Shown: in pieces, positions 26,072-35,084 of the stretch
How the letters are laid out: each line of letters starts with the position of its first letter
How positions within the stretch are numbered: position 1 is the first letter of the stretch
Assembly (NCBI RefSeq): GCF_001623075.1
Contig: NZ_LMCF01000007.1
Location: 1 to 53,856, forward strand
Direction of reading: 5' to 3'
Origin: Pseudovibrio sp. Ad37
Lineage (GTDB): Bacteria > Pseudomonadota > Alphaproteobacteria > Rhizobiales > Stappiaceae
DNA length: 53,856 bases
Made by a program: the position numbers and the translations under genes
Notes under the pieces: generated by a model
The model's input: only the letters and a program-made list of their open reading frames with translations
What the model was told of the DNA's origin: nothing
The model's database searches: none

Positions 26072-27337
26072 CTAGGTATTCATAGAGTCGAAGAAGTCAT
26101 CATTGGACTTGGTCTGACGCAGCTTGTCGAGCAGGAACTCAACAGCATCAACAGTACCCATCTGGCTGAGAATACGGCGCAAAACGAAAGTCTTCTTGAG
26201 CTTATCAGCAGGAACAAGAAGTTCTTCCTTACGAGTACCAGAGCGTTGAATATCAACTGCTGGGAAGACGCGCTTATCAGAGATCTTACGATCAAGGATG
26301 ATTTCAGAGTTACCAGTACCTTTGAATTCTTCGAAGATAACTTCATCCATACGGCTGCCGGTATCAATCAGCGCCGTTGCGATGATGGTCAAAGAACCAC
26401 CCTCTTCAATGTTACGCGCAGCACCAAAGAAGCGCTTAGGGCGCTGCAGGGCGTTCGCATCAACACCACCGGTCAGAACCTTACCGGAGGAAGGAACAAC
26501 TGTGTTGTAAGCACGGCCAAGGCGAGTAATGGAATCCAAAAGAATAACAACGTCGCGACCATGTTCGGTCAAACGCTTTGCCTTCTCAATAACCATCTCA
26601 GCAACCTGAACGTGACGAGTAGCTGGTTCATCAAAGGTTGAAGATACAACTTCACCATCAACTGTACGTTGCATGTCCGTTACTTCTTCCGGACGTTCAT
26701 CGATCAACAGAACGATGAGGTAACATTCAGGATGATTGGTGGTAATAGATTTCGCAATATTCTGAAGGAATACTGTTTTACCTGTCCGAGGGGGCGCAGT
26801 GATCAAAGCACGCTGGCCTTTGCCGAGCGGAGCTACAAGATCAATAATGCGAGAAGAAATATCCTTGGAGGTAGAATTCTCGATTTCAAGATTGAAGCGC
26901 TCATCTGGATAAAGCGGTGTCAGGTTATCAAAGTGAACCTTATGTCTCGCTTTTTCAGGGTCTTCAAAGTTGATTTTGTTGACTTTTAGAAGGGCGAAAT
27001 AACGCTCACCTTCTTTAGGACTCCGGATCTGGCCTTCAACAGTATCACCGGTGCGCAGAGAAAAGCGACGGATCTGTGAAGGTGAAACGTAAATATCGTC
27101 TGGGCCTGGCAAGTAGTTCGCATCAGGAGAGCGGAGGAATCCAAATCCATCTTGGAGGACCTCTACGACACCTTCGCCGATGATCTCAATATCTTGCTCT
27201 GCAAGTCTCTTCAAAATCGCAAACATAAGTTCCTGTTTGCGCATGGTGCTTGCATTTTCAACGTCATGTTCCTCAGCAAAAGCAAGGAGTTCAGTTGCGC
27301 TCTTAGTTTTCAGGTCTCTGAGTTTCATTTCCCGCAT
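26072..27337 (-). CDS. rho: Transcription termination factor Rho
   Basis: Hexameric RNA helicase that ends transcription. It is 421 residues from [18 protein letters not shown]. The N-terminal Rho helix bundle and cold-shock RNA-binding domain ([20 protein letters not shown]) are followed by the ATPase domain with P-loop PPRTGKT (about 182-188), [11 protein letters not shown] and [12 protein letters not shown]. The start could also be the Met three codons later; the TTG just before is unlikely. A 267-base leader follows the upstream hemJ gene. Family members often autoregulate through such leaders. Confidence 0.95.
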   Translation of the reverse strand: MREMKLRDLKTKSATELLAFAEEHDVENASTMRKQELMFAILKRLAEQDIEIIGEGVVEVLQDGFGFLRSPDANYLPGPDDIYVSPSQIRRFSLRTGDTVEGQIRSPKEGERYFALLKVNKINFEDPEKARHKVHFDNLTPLYPDERFNLEIENSTSKDISSRIIDLVAPLGKGQRALITAPPRTGKTVFLQNIAKSITTNHPECYLIVLLIDERPEEVTDMQRTVDGEVVSSTFDEPATRHVQVAEMVIEKAKRLTEHGRDVVILLDSITRLGRAYNTVVPSSGKVLTGGVDANALQRPKRFFGAARNIEEGGSLTIIATALIDTGSRMDEVIFEEFKGTGNSEIILDRKISDKRVFPAVDIQRSGTRKEELLVPADKLKKTFVLRRILSQMGTVDAVEFLLDKLRQTKSNDDFFDSMNT

Positions 27338-27604
27338 CAATAGGGATCGTCTTTACTATGGGTTCTGGACTTGATTTAGCTTTAGAAGGATCAAGAACTT
27401 TCGAACACAAAACGTTAGGGGGGAATAGCAGCTCATCTAGATACGATATTTATCGACCTTCGAAAATCGCTAGGAGATCAGCGATCACATAAGCTACATC
27501 GTGAAGTTGCGGGGACAATAACTAATCGAATTGAATTCGGCAAGTGCTTATTGCCCACTAATTCTCCTAATTTTCCAATATTAAAATTCGAATGTTCGGA
27601 TCAC

Positions 27605-28033
27605 CTAGGGTTTAAAGATCACTAGGAACACAATTGCAACCATTAATAGTGTCGGTAGTTCATTAATAATTCTAAAGTAGCGCTCACTATTCTTATTTTG
27701 ATCCTGCGCAAACTTAGTGACATGACGTGAAAGCATCACGTGATATATCGTCATCAGTATAACCAGTGAAAACTTCAGCATAAACCAAAGATCAAAATAA
27801 GCATCAAGCAGATAAACCAGCCACAAGCCAAAAATCCAGGTGGCCATCATAGATGGAGCCATAATCGCCTTAAGCAATCGGCGCTCCATGATCTTGAAGG
27901 TCTCGCTCTTATCAGAACCGATTTCAGCGTTCGTGTGATAAACGAAAAGGCGCGGCAAGTAGAACAATCCCGCCATCCAGGCAATCACAGAGATTATGTG
28001 GAGGGACTTCGCCCAGGAATATGCATCATCCAT
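27605..28033 (-). CDS. hemJ: Protoporphyrinogen oxidase HemJ
   Basis: Integral membrane protein of the UPF0093/HemJ family that oxidises protoporphyrinogen IX in heme synthesis. It is 142 residues with about four membrane helices. Visible are SLHIISVIAWMAGLFYLPRL with the conserved His and Arg, then the central KFSLVILMTIYHVML. It starts 32 bases after the hemE stop, so the two heme genes form one unit. AAGG precedes the ATG. Confidence 0.88.
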   Translation of the reverse strand: MDDAYSWAKSLHIISVIAWMAGLFYLPRLFVYHTNAEIGSDKSETFKIMERRLLKAIMAPSMMATWIFGLWLVYLLDAYFDLWFMLKFSLVILMTIYHVMLSRHVTKFAQDQNKNSERYFRIINELPTLLMVAIVFLVIFKP

Positions 28034-28065
28034 GATCCGCGCCTTATCTAATTCGCAGTGTCTGC

Positions 28066-29094
28066 TTACAGGCCTTTAACCCGCTTCACCATCTCAGCAA
28101 CATGTTCTGGCGGAGTTTGCGGAACAACGCCATGACCAAGGTTAAAGATGTGCGGACCATTACCCAAAACTTCGAGAGCGTGATCTATTCCAGTTTCCAG
28201 CGCACGTCCACCAGCAACAAGGCGCATTGGATCCATATTGCCCTGTACAGGAACAATTTTCTGAATTTCCTGCGCCACTTCTGCCGGAACAGTCCAGTCC
28301 AGACCAACTGCATCAACACCAGTAGCTTCAACATAGCGCTTCAAGCGAGCAGCTGATGCTTTCGGGAAACCGATGATCTTTGCGTTTGGACGCTGAGCTT
28401 TCACACCATCAACGATCTTGCGGGTCGGACCAACAGACCACTGCTCAAAACCGATGTCATCCAGAACACCTGCCCAGGTGTCAAAGATCTGCAGTGCATC
28501 TGCACCACCATCAAACTGAGCCACCAGGTACGTGATCGAAGCTTCAACCAGCTGATCAATGAAAGCAGTCAGAAGCTCAGGATCCTGATAGGAGCCGATA
28601 CGAGCGGCAAACTGGTCCTGGGTGGTATGACCAGCCACAGAATAGCAAGCGACCGTCCACGGGGCTCCGCAGAAGCCCAGAAGGGTGGTTTCAGTCGGTA
28701 ACTCCGCTCTCAAACGCTCGACTGTGGCGATAACAGGAGCCAAATGCTCCATCGTCCTGGCTTGATCAAGCTTATCAACGAGTTCTGTCGAAAGTGGTTC
28801 GAGAACTGGTCCTCGACCCTCCTCAAAATTTACAGGGTAGCCAAGCGCATCTGGAATAACGAAGATGTCAGAAAATAGGATGGCAGCATCAAAGCCATAC
28901 CGGCGAATGGGTTGGAGAGTAACTTCTGTCGCAAGATCGGTATTGTAGCAAAAGTCGAGAAAATTCGGTGCTTGAGTTCGTACAGCTCTGTACTCAGGCA
29001 AATACCGTCCTGCCTGGCGCATCATCCAGATTGGTGGGCGCTCTAGTTTCTCGCCTGCCAAAACGCGCATTACCGCTCTTTCATGAGATTCCAT
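28066..29094 (-). CDS. hemE: Uroporphyrinogen decarboxylase
   Basis: Decarboxylates uroporphyrinogen III to coproporphyrinogen III in the cytosol. It is 342 residues. The signature RPPIWMMRQAGRYLPEYR lies near residues 19-36, with LFSDIFVIPDALG and GFCGAPWTVACY following, and the end is FNLGHGVVPQTPPEHV. It is divergent from the PPDK regulator across the candidate replication origin, the same arrangement as in Caulobacter and Rickettsia. Confidence 0.96.
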   Translation of the reverse strand: MESHERAVMRVLAGEKLERPPIWMMRQAGRYLPEYRAVRTQAPNFLDFCYNTDLATEVTLQPIRRYGFDAAILFSDIFVIPDALGYPVNFEEGRGPVLEPLSTELVDKLDQARTMEHLAPVIATVERLRAELPTETTLLGFCGAPWTVACYSVAGHTTQDQFAARIGSYQDPELLTAFIDQLVEASITYLVAQFDGGADALQIFDTWAGVLDDIGFEQWSVGPTRKIVDGVKAQRPNAKIIGFPKASAARLKRYVEATGVDAVGLDWTVPAEVAQEIQKIVPVQGNMDPMRLVAGGRALETGIDHALEVLGNGPHIFNLGHGVVPQTPPEHVAEMVKRVKGL

Positions 29095-29521
29095 AAATCG
29101 CCTCTTTTTCCCAAGCCTGCTTAAAAAGAATCTTCTTATTTGGAAGTTTCTATTTCTATTAGTGAGTGAATAGCAGGGATCAATTTAATTCCACAATTCC
29201 TAACTGAGAAAACCCTAATAGGAAAAGTCACAGATCAAAAACAAGCAAGACTCTCAACAGGAGTCGAAAACAAATTGTTTTTTCTAAAGATTCAATAGGT
29301 TACAATCTGGAAAATAACCAAAGATCACAGTTTATCCCGTATGCTGTGCTGTGAATCTTTTGCGTGGGCAATGTGCAATCCCGTTTATCCAAGTCGTTTC
29401 GAAATCAGTATTCTCAAAATATGGAATTGTTGACGGATTAGGGTCAGCGGGCATTAATTTGAAAGCACAGTGAGATTTGGCTAGTTTTTCCAAGTCTCTT
29501 AGGAATGTTGAGGATGATACC
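29095..29521. other. Candidate chromosomal origin of replication (oriC)
   Basis: A 427-base gap between divergent hemE and the PPDK regulator, the context of the Caulobacter and Rickettsia origins. By my count, bases 29101-29340 are 81/240 G+C (34%), far below neighbouring genes. Two near-DnaA boxes occur: TTATCCCGT (29332-29340) and TTATCCAAG (29385-29393). GANTC, the CcrM methylation site, occurs five times: 29128, 29249, 29261, 29289 and 29353. Genes on both sides read away from the gap, and parAB with parS sites is 6-15 kb away. I found no perfect DnaA box, so function rests mainly on context. Confidence 0.6.
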
Positions 29522-30370
29522 TTGGGTAACCACTCTAACTACTTCCATTTACACATGGTTTCGGACTCAACAGGCGAAACTTTGATGACAATTGTGCGTG
29601 CTGCGACCGCGCAATATGAGAATATTCAGCCCATCGAGCATGTGTACCCGCTGATCCGGCATGACAAACAGTTGAGTAGAGTCCTGGAAGAGATTGAATC
29701 TGCACCAGGAATTGTTCTCTACACCCTTGTGGAACAATCCTATGCCCGCCGTCTGGAGCGTAAATGCCAGGATTTGGGGCTGCCATGCGTTAATGTTCTC
29801 AAGCCTGTCTATCAGGTCTTCCATAGCTATCTGAACGTCACAGAAACGTGGCGTGTGGGCGGACAGCACGTGATGGATGAGGAATACTTCCAGCGCATGG
29901 AAGCGATGAACTACACCATGCTGCATGATGACGGCCAAATCGCAGGGGCTTTGGACGAAGCAGACGTTATTCTTGTTGGCATCAGCCGAACCTCTAAGAC
30001 GCCAACCTCTATCTATCTGGCAAATAGAGGTATTAAGGCGGCTAACATCCCGCTCATTCCCAATATGCGCCCTCCCCGTCAGCTCCTGAAAGCCAAAAGA
30101 CCTCTCGTGGTCGGTCTGATGGCCACGGCCGAACGTATTCGGGATATCCGCCAGAACCGCATTTTGTCGCTGGATGCCAAAACAGACAACGACACTTATG
30201 TTGATCGAAAATCAATTGCTCAGGAGATTGCGATGTCGAAACGGTTGTGTGCTGAAAATGGTTGGCCGCTCATCGATGTAACGCGTCGCTCTATCGAAGA
30301 AACAGCAGCCGAGATCATGGATTTGCTCCGAAAACATAAAAATGAGCAAAAAGAGACAGAAGAATATTGA
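29522..30370 (+). CDS. Pyruvate,phosphate dikinase regulatory protein (DUF299)
   Basis: Bifunctional Ser/Thr kinase and pyrophosphorylase that controls PPDK or PEP synthase. It is 282 residues. Starts LGNHSNYFHLHMVSDSTGET. The P-loop-like motif GISRTSKTP lies near 153-161, and NIPLIPNMRPP and RILSLD follow. The TTG at 29522 is preferred because GAGGAT precedes it by about 9 bases and it matches the usual family N-terminus. A TTG at 29477 would extend it by 15 residues. It is the first gene right of the candidate origin. Confidence 0.92.
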   Translation: MGNHSNYFHLHMVSDSTGETLMTIVRAATAQYENIQPIEHVYPLIRHDKQLSRVLEEIESAPGIVLYTLVEQSYARRLERKCQDLGLPCVNVLKPVYQVFHSYLNVTETWRVGGQHVMDEEYFQRMEAMNYTMLHDDGQIAGALDEADVILVGISRTSKTPTSIYLANRGIKAANIPLIPNMRPPRQLLKAKRPLVVGLMATAERIRDIRQNRILSLDAKTDNDTYVDRKSIAQEIAMSKRLCAENGWPLIDVTRRSIEETAAEIMDLLRKHKNEQKETEEY

Positions 30371-30431
30371 GAAGCATCGCGCTTTATCCCAATAAATAAC
30401 ACAAGAAATCCTCAGATTGAGAAAGCAGAGT

Positions 30432-31028
30432 ATGACTCGACTGATTTTAGCGAGCGGAAGTAAAATTCGCGCGACACTCCTAGAAAATGCAGGCTTAATT
30501 TTTGATCGTATTCCAGCAAATGTTGATGAACGACAGATAGAAGAGCCATTGCTTTCCACTGGTGTGGATCCAGAAGTGATTGCAGCTAAATTATCCGTTG
30601 CGAAAGCGAAAGAAGTTTCCGCCCGAAATCATGGTGCTTATGTCGTTGGCGCTGATCAGATCCTGGCATTCGAAGGAAAGCGTCTCGTTAAGCCAGAAGA
30701 TCTGAACGCAGCCCGCAAGCAACTCATGAGCTTTTCCGGCAAAAGTCACGCGCTTCATTCTGCGGCATGTGTTGTTAAAGATGGTGAAGTTGTCTGGGAA
30801 GGTATTTCGACGGCAATTCTGAATGTGCGTGAACTATCAGAAGATTTTTTGGATTGGTACATTGAGCGAACCGGATCCGAAATTCTCTCCAGCGTCGGTG
30901 CGTATCAATTGGAAGCTGAAGGCGTGCAGCTCTTTGATAAGATTGAGGGCGATTACTTCACAGTGTTGGGCTTGCCTCTCCTGAGCCTCCTCTCTTTCTT
31001 GCGCGAGATTGAGGTTTTGAAGAAATGA
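30432..31028 (+). CDS. maf: Maf-family nucleoside triphosphate pyrophosphatase
   Basis: House-cleaning pyrophosphatase of the Maf family, which hydrolyses non-canonical or pyrimidine nucleotides. It is 198 residues. Typical motifs are LILASGSKIRATLLENAGL, ADQILAFEGKRLVKP, and YQLEAEGVQLFDKIEGDYFT. The start is the ATG at 30432; a TTG five codons earlier is less likely. Its stop overlaps the aroE start (ATGA), so coupling is likely. Confidence 0.92.
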   Translation: MTRLILASGSKIRATLLENAGLIFDRIPANVDERQIEEPLLSTGVDPEVIAAKLSVAKAKEVSARNHGAYVVGADQILAFEGKRLVKPEDLNAARKQLMSFSGKSHALHSAACVVKDGEVVWEGISTAILNVRELSEDFLDWYIERTGSEILSSVGAYQLEAEGVQLFDKIEGDYFTVLGLPLLSLLSFLREIEVLKK

Positions 31029-31858
31029 GGAACGCAGCTGTCACAGGACATCCGATTGGCCATTCAAAATCCCCTCTGATACATGGCTATTGGCTCAAAC
31101 AGCACGGCATAGAAGGCAGCTACATTGCACAGGATGTACCTCCTGAGACTGCCGAAAGCTTTTACAGCGCATTGGCTGAGCATGGGCTTGTTGGCTGTAA
31201 CGTGACAATTCCAAACAAAGAGCATGCGTATAAATCTGCTGAGAAGTTGGATGATGCAGCCAAAATGATTGGGGCTGTGAACACGCTTTGGTTGGATGAC
31301 GCAGGTGTTTTGAATGGCTCAAACACCGACGGTCTTGGCTTTCTGGGAAATCTCGACCAAATGCTGCCCAACTGGGATAACAACGGGAATAAAGCCGTTG
31401 TTCTGGGTGCTGGTGGTGCCTCCCGGGCGATTATCTGGGCCTTACTGTCCAGAGGATACACAGAAGTGTATATCGCCAACAGAACACTAGAAAAAGCGCA
31501 GAAACTTGCAGATCATTTTGGCTCAAATACCATCGCAATTAAATGGGATAGTTTGGGGGAAAAGCTTGGAGAAGCAGATTTTCTGGTCAATACGACCTCT
31601 CTTGGTATGACTGGACAACCAGAATTAAACATTGATCTTGATAACCTGTCGAAATCGGCAGTTGTGACGGATATAGTTTACTCTCCGTTACGAACCAAAC
31701 TGCTTCGTGATGCTGAGCAGCGTGGTAATGCGACAGTGGATGGTCTGGGAATGCTTCTTCATCAAGCTGTACCGGGTTTTGAAAAATGGTTTGGAGTTCG
31801 CCCGGAAGTCACCGACGAGCTTCGTGAGATGATCCTGAGAGAAATGGGACTTACCTGA
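31025..31858 (+). CDS. aroE: Shikimate dehydrogenase
   Basis: Reduces 3-dehydroshikimate to shikimate with NADPH. It is 277 residues. The substrate-binding start is GHPIGHSKSPLIHGYWL, with NVTIPNKEHAY carrying the catalytic Lys. The NADP loop is VLGAGGASRAI and the cofactor-binding run is IANRTLEKA. The end has GLGMLLHQAVPGFEKWFG. It is coupled with maf (4-base overlap) and with coaE (start directly after its stop). Confidence 0.95.
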   Translation: MRNAAVTGHPIGHSKSPLIHGYWLKQHGIEGSYIAQDVPPETAESFYSALAEHGLVGCNVTIPNKEHAYKSAEKLDDAAKMIGAVNTLWLDDAGVLNGSNTDGLGFLGNLDQMLPNWDNNGNKAVVLGAGGASRAIIWALLSRGYTEVYIANRTLEKAQKLADHFGSNTIAIKWDSLGEKLGEADFLVNTTSLGMTGQPELNIDLDNLSKSAVVTDIVYSPLRTKLLRDAEQRGNATVDGLGMLLHQAVPGFEKWFGVRPEVTDELREMILREMGLT

Positions 31859-32458
31859 ATGGTTATTCTCGGTCTGACTGGCTCGATTGGAATGGGGAAA
31901 TCAACCACCTCAAAGCTCTTCGCAGAGGCTGGAGCCGCTGTTTATGATGCAGATGCTGCGGTCCATGCGCTTTATACCGGCAAAGCTGTTGAACCCGTTG
32001 GCAGCGCCTTTCCCGGCACTGCTAAAGATGGCTGCATCGACCGCGAAGCCCTCGGTAAAATCGTCCTCCACGACAAAGCAAAGATGATGCTTTTAGAAAG
32101 CCTCATCCATCCGCTCGTTCAGGAAGTTGAAACTGAGTTTCTGCATCAAGCAAAATTAGACCGCCGTAAGGTTGTTGTTCTCGACGTCCCTCTCCTCTTC
32201 GAGGTCGGCAAACACAAGGCCGTTGATGCGGTCGTCGTGGTTTCTGCACCATATGATGTGCAGCGTCAGCGTGTTCTTGAAAGACCAGGCATGACAGAAG
32301 AGAAATTTGAGGCTATCTACGCAAAACAGTTAAACGACGCAGAAAAACGCAAAAAAGCGCATTTTATTGTCGACACTGGCCGAGGCGTTGAGCCGGCCCG
32401 TCGTGCAGTGGGTGCCATTATGCGCGCTGTGTCTTCTATCGCTTCTAGAACGGTGTAA
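31859..32458 (+). CDS. coaE: Dephospho-CoA kinase
   Basis: Final step of coenzyme A synthesis. It is 199 residues. The P-loop is GLTGSIGMGKST near residues 5-16. The run VYDADAAVHALY marks the substrate region, and VLDVPLLFEVGKHKAVDAV follows. The ATG immediately follows the aroE TGA. Confidence 0.95.
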   Translation: MVILGLTGSIGMGKSTTSKLFAEAGAAVYDADAAVHALYTGKAVEPVGSAFPGTAKDGCIDREALGKIVLHDKAKMMLLESLIHPLVQEVETEFLHQAKLDRRKVVVLDVPLLFEVGKHKAVDAVVVVSAPYDVQRQRVLERPGMTEEKFEAIYAKQLNDAEKRKKAHFIVDTGRGVEPARRAVGAIMRAVSSIASRTV

Positions 32459-32460
32459 TT

Positions 32461-33168
32461 ATGCGCGAAATCTCCTTCGATACTGAAACCACAGGCCTGA
32501 ATCCGCTTGATGGGGATAGGCTGGTTGAAATCGGCGGAGTGGAACTCATAAATTTCATTCCAACGGGCCGCACCTGCCATCTTTACGTCAACCCGCAACG
32601 GGATATGCCAGAAGAAGCGTTCCGTATTCACGGCCTCTCTGCTGAGTTCCTCTCCGACAAACCGCTGTTTGTCGATGTAGCTGACGAATTTCTTGATTTT
32701 GTTGGAGATTCACGTCTGGTTATTCACAACGCTCCATTCGATATGGGCTTCATCAACATGGAGCTTGGGCGTTGTAATAAACCAAAAATCCCAAATACGC
32801 AGGTGCTGGATACTCTAAAGCTCGCCCGCAGAAAGTTCCCGACCGGATCGGTGTCTCTGGATGCTTTGTGTTCGCGCTACAGCGTGGATAACACAAAGCG
32901 CGTATACCACGGCGCGTTGCTCGATGCGGAACTGCTGGCTGAAGTTTATCTGGAGATGAACGGCGGTAAGCAGAAAAATCTTGGTCTGGTGCCAGACGAT
33001 GAAGCGATCGATCTGGATAAACTCAATGATGAGCCCAAAAAGCGCGTCGCAGCCAAGCAACGCCCAAACTCTCTCTCCCCTTCCCTGTCAGAGGAAGAAA
33101 TTGAGGCACACGCTAAGTTCCTTGCTGGAATGAAATCTGACCCTGCCTGGAACAAGTATCTGAAGTAG
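32461..33168 (+). CDS. dnaQ: DNA polymerase III epsilon subunit (3'-5' exonuclease)
   Basis: Proofreading subunit of the replicase. It is 235 residues. The DEDDh motifs are Exo I FDTETTGLN (Asp7, Glu9), Exo II VIHNAPFDMGF, and Exo III YHGALLDAELLAEVY. The C-terminal segment that contacts DnaE follows. It begins two bases after the coaE stop and closes the maf-aroE-coaE-dnaQ operon. Confidence 0.95.
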   Translation: MREISFDTETTGLNPLDGDRLVEIGGVELINFIPTGRTCHLYVNPQRDMPEEAFRIHGLSAEFLSDKPLFVDVADEFLDFVGDSRLVIHNAPFDMGFINMELGRCNKPKIPNTQVLDTLKLARRKFPTGSVSLDALCSRYSVDNTKRVYHGALLDAELLAEVYLEMNGGKQKNLGLVPDDEAIDLDKLNDEPKKRVAAKQRPNSLSPSLSEEEIEAHAKFLAGMKSDPAWNKYLK

Positions 33169-33178
33169 GTTCCAAACA

Positions 33179-33208
33179 AAAAGCGCTCCAGATTTCTGAA
33201 GCGCTTCA
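33179..33208. terminator. Terminator between converging dnaQ and dehydrogenase genes
   Basis: AAGCGCT and AGCGCTT (about 33181-33206) pair through CCAGA/TCTGA, with A-rich sequence on both sides. It is likely bidirectional. Confidence 0.75.
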
Positions 33209-33216
33209 AACTGTTA

Positions 33217-34203
33217 TCAGAGCATAGATGGCAAAACGCGATCCGGTGGACGATGCCCGTCCATAAAGGCTTTGATATTGATGATGACCTTCTCACCCAT
33301 ATCAATACGCCCTTCGATTGTTGCGGAACCCATGTGAGGCAACACAACCACCTTGTCGGATGCCACAAGCTTCGGGTTGATCGCAGGCTCGTGCTCAAAC
33401 ACGTCCAGCGCCGCCCCTGCAAGTTCACCTGACTCAATCTGACGGATCAGCGCGTTTTCATCCACGATCTCACCGCGAGCGGTGTTCACGATGTACGCAT
33501 CAGGCTTCATCAGCTTCAAACGGCGTGCGGAAAGCAAGTGGTAGGTACCCGGCGTATGCGGACAATGGATGGAGACGACATCCATGCGCGCAAGCATCTG
33601 ATCCAGACTCTCCCAGAAAGTAGCCTCCAGCTGCTCTTCAAGCTCCAGAGGCTCGCGAATTCGATTGTGGTAATGGATAGACATACCAAATGCTTTTGCG
33701 CGTCTGGCGACCGCCTGACCGATACGGCCCATGCCGATGATACCGAGACGTTTGCCCCAGATACGGCGACCAAGCATCCAGGTTGGAGACCAGCCGTCCC
33801 ATTCCTTGTTCTCAATCTTCTTCATGCCTTCAGAAAGACGACGCGGAACAGCGAGAATGAGCGCCATGGTCATATCTGCGGTGTCTTCAGTCATCACACC
33901 AGCAGTATTAGTAACTGCAATACCGCGATTGTTGGCAGAGATAACGTCGATATTGTCGACGCCGTTACCGAAGTTGGCGATCATTTTCAGATTAGGGCCA
34001 GCCTGAGCCAAAACTGAAGCATCAATGCGGTCTGTAACAGTGGGGACAAGAACATCAGCAATTTTGACAGCTTCCACAAGCTCTGCCTGAGTGAACGGCT
34101 TGTCTTGCTCATTCAACCGTGTGTCGAAAAGCTCGCGCATGCGTGTTTCAACAACATCCGGCAGTTTCCGTGTCACAACCACAATAGGCTTCTTTTTTGG
34201 CAT
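33217..34203 (-). CDS. D-isomer 2-hydroxyacid dehydrogenase (glyoxylate/hydroxypyruvate reductase type)
   Basis: NAD(P)-dependent reductase of 328 residues. The NAD fold is IIGMGRIGQAVARRAKAFGM. The catalytic trio is Arg in VNTARGEIVDENAL, Glu near ALDVFEHEP, and His in LPHMGSATIEGR. The substrate is probably glyoxylate or hydroxypyruvate; exact specificity cannot be read from sequence. GGGG precedes the ATG. It is divergent from the SH3-domain gene. Confidence 0.88.
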   Translation of the reverse strand: MPKKKPIVVVTRKLPDVVETRMRELFDTRLNEQDKPFTQAELVEAVKIADVLVPTVTDRIDASVLAQAGPNLKMIANFGNGVDNIDVISANNRGIAVTNTAGVMTEDTADMTMALILAVPRRLSEGMKKIENKEWDGWSPTWMLGRRIWGKRLGIIGMGRIGQAVARRAKAFGMSIHYHNRIREPLELEEQLEATFWESLDQMLARMDVVSIHCPHTPGTYHLLSARRLKLMKPDAYIVNTARGEIVDENALIRQIESGELAGAALDVFEHEPAINPKLVASDKVVVLPHMGSATIEGRIDMGEKVIINIKAFMDGHRPPDRVLPSML

Positions 34204-34452
34204 CGTCCCCGCCTTCTGTCAAAAATTCGAAGTTTTTTAACCCTGCCCTAATCACCATATGAGTCAATGACTCAAAGGTCTTACAGGTTGTCAAAGTTTC
34301 ATTACCAAATGTTCCGGTGAAAACAAGACTTGTCAAACACGTCTACATCTAATAGCAGCCACTATCGGAAATCGCGAGATCTAAGGTATGATACTTGTGT
34401 CTCGATTTTAGTGAAAATTACGGATTAGCCTACGGGAAGTTTTGGTATCACT

Positions 34453-35001
34453 ATGAAAAATAAAAGCTTTCGTACTCTTAGTGCCCTTGCAGCTGCTTTT
34501 CTATTATTCCTTTTTGTTTCCCCATTCGTAATCACCGCTCAGGCCCAATCTGCGGGTTCTGGTGTATCAGGTCTCCCAGTTCCACGTTTTGTCAGCCTTA
34601 AATCTGATAGAGTGAACGTTCGCAAAGGTCCAAGCAGAAACCACGACATTGGTTGGACTTTCGTTCGCAGCAGGCTGCCGGTTGAAGTCATTCAGGAATA
34701 TGACGACTGGCGCCGCATTCGCGATTGGGAAGGCAAAGACGGCTGGGTTTTCAAAACCTTGCTGACTGGCTACCGCTCTGCACTGGTAACGCCTTGGCTG
34801 GGAAATACCGTTGAAACCACCCCTCTCCGCAAGCGGCCTGGCCCGAATGAAGAGATCATCGCGTTTCTTGAGCCTTTGGTTCTTGCTGGTGTTGTTGAGT
34901 GCACGGATGGTTACTGCCGCGTTTCCGGCAAAGATTTTGAAGGTTGGATTGATCAGAGCAGATTGTTTGGCGTTTATAAAAACGAGACAATCAATAATTG
35001 A
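34453..35001 (+). CDS. Secreted SH3-domain protein
   Basis: 182 residues with a signal peptide cleaved near AQAQS (residues 29-33). Two bacterial SH3-like segments follow: SDRVNVRKGPSRNHDIGWTF to DGWVFKTLLTG, and TTPLRKRPGPNEEIIAFLEP to EGWIDQSRLFGV. Such SH3 proteins act in the periplasm and often bind cell wall, but no catalytic domain is attached. Its pairing with a divergent 2-hydroxyacid dehydrogenase is common in alphaproteobacteria. It ends at a clear terminator. Confidence 0.85.
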   Translation: MKNKSFRTLSALAAAFLLFLFVSPFVITAQAQSAGSGVSGLPVPRFVSLKSDRVNVRKGPSRNHDIGWTFVRSRLPVEVIQEYDDWRRIRDWEGKDGWVFKTLLTGYRSALVTPWLGNTVETTPLRKRPGPNEEIIAFLEPLVLAGVVECTDGYCRVSGKDFEGWIDQSRLFGVYKNETINN

Positions 35002-35026
35002 TCTCAGTTCCAACAACAGTTTAACG

Positions 35027-35057
35027 AAAAGCCTCTGAGGAAACTTGGAGGCTTTTT
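35027..35057. terminator. Rho-independent terminator, SH3 gene / fabI
   Basis: AAAAGCCTC and GAGGCTTTTT pair around TGAGGAAACTTG. It ends the SH3 gene and may also end fabI from the other strand. Confidence 0.88.
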
Positions 35058-35084
35058 GCTATTCACCTGAACAATCAAAGAAAT

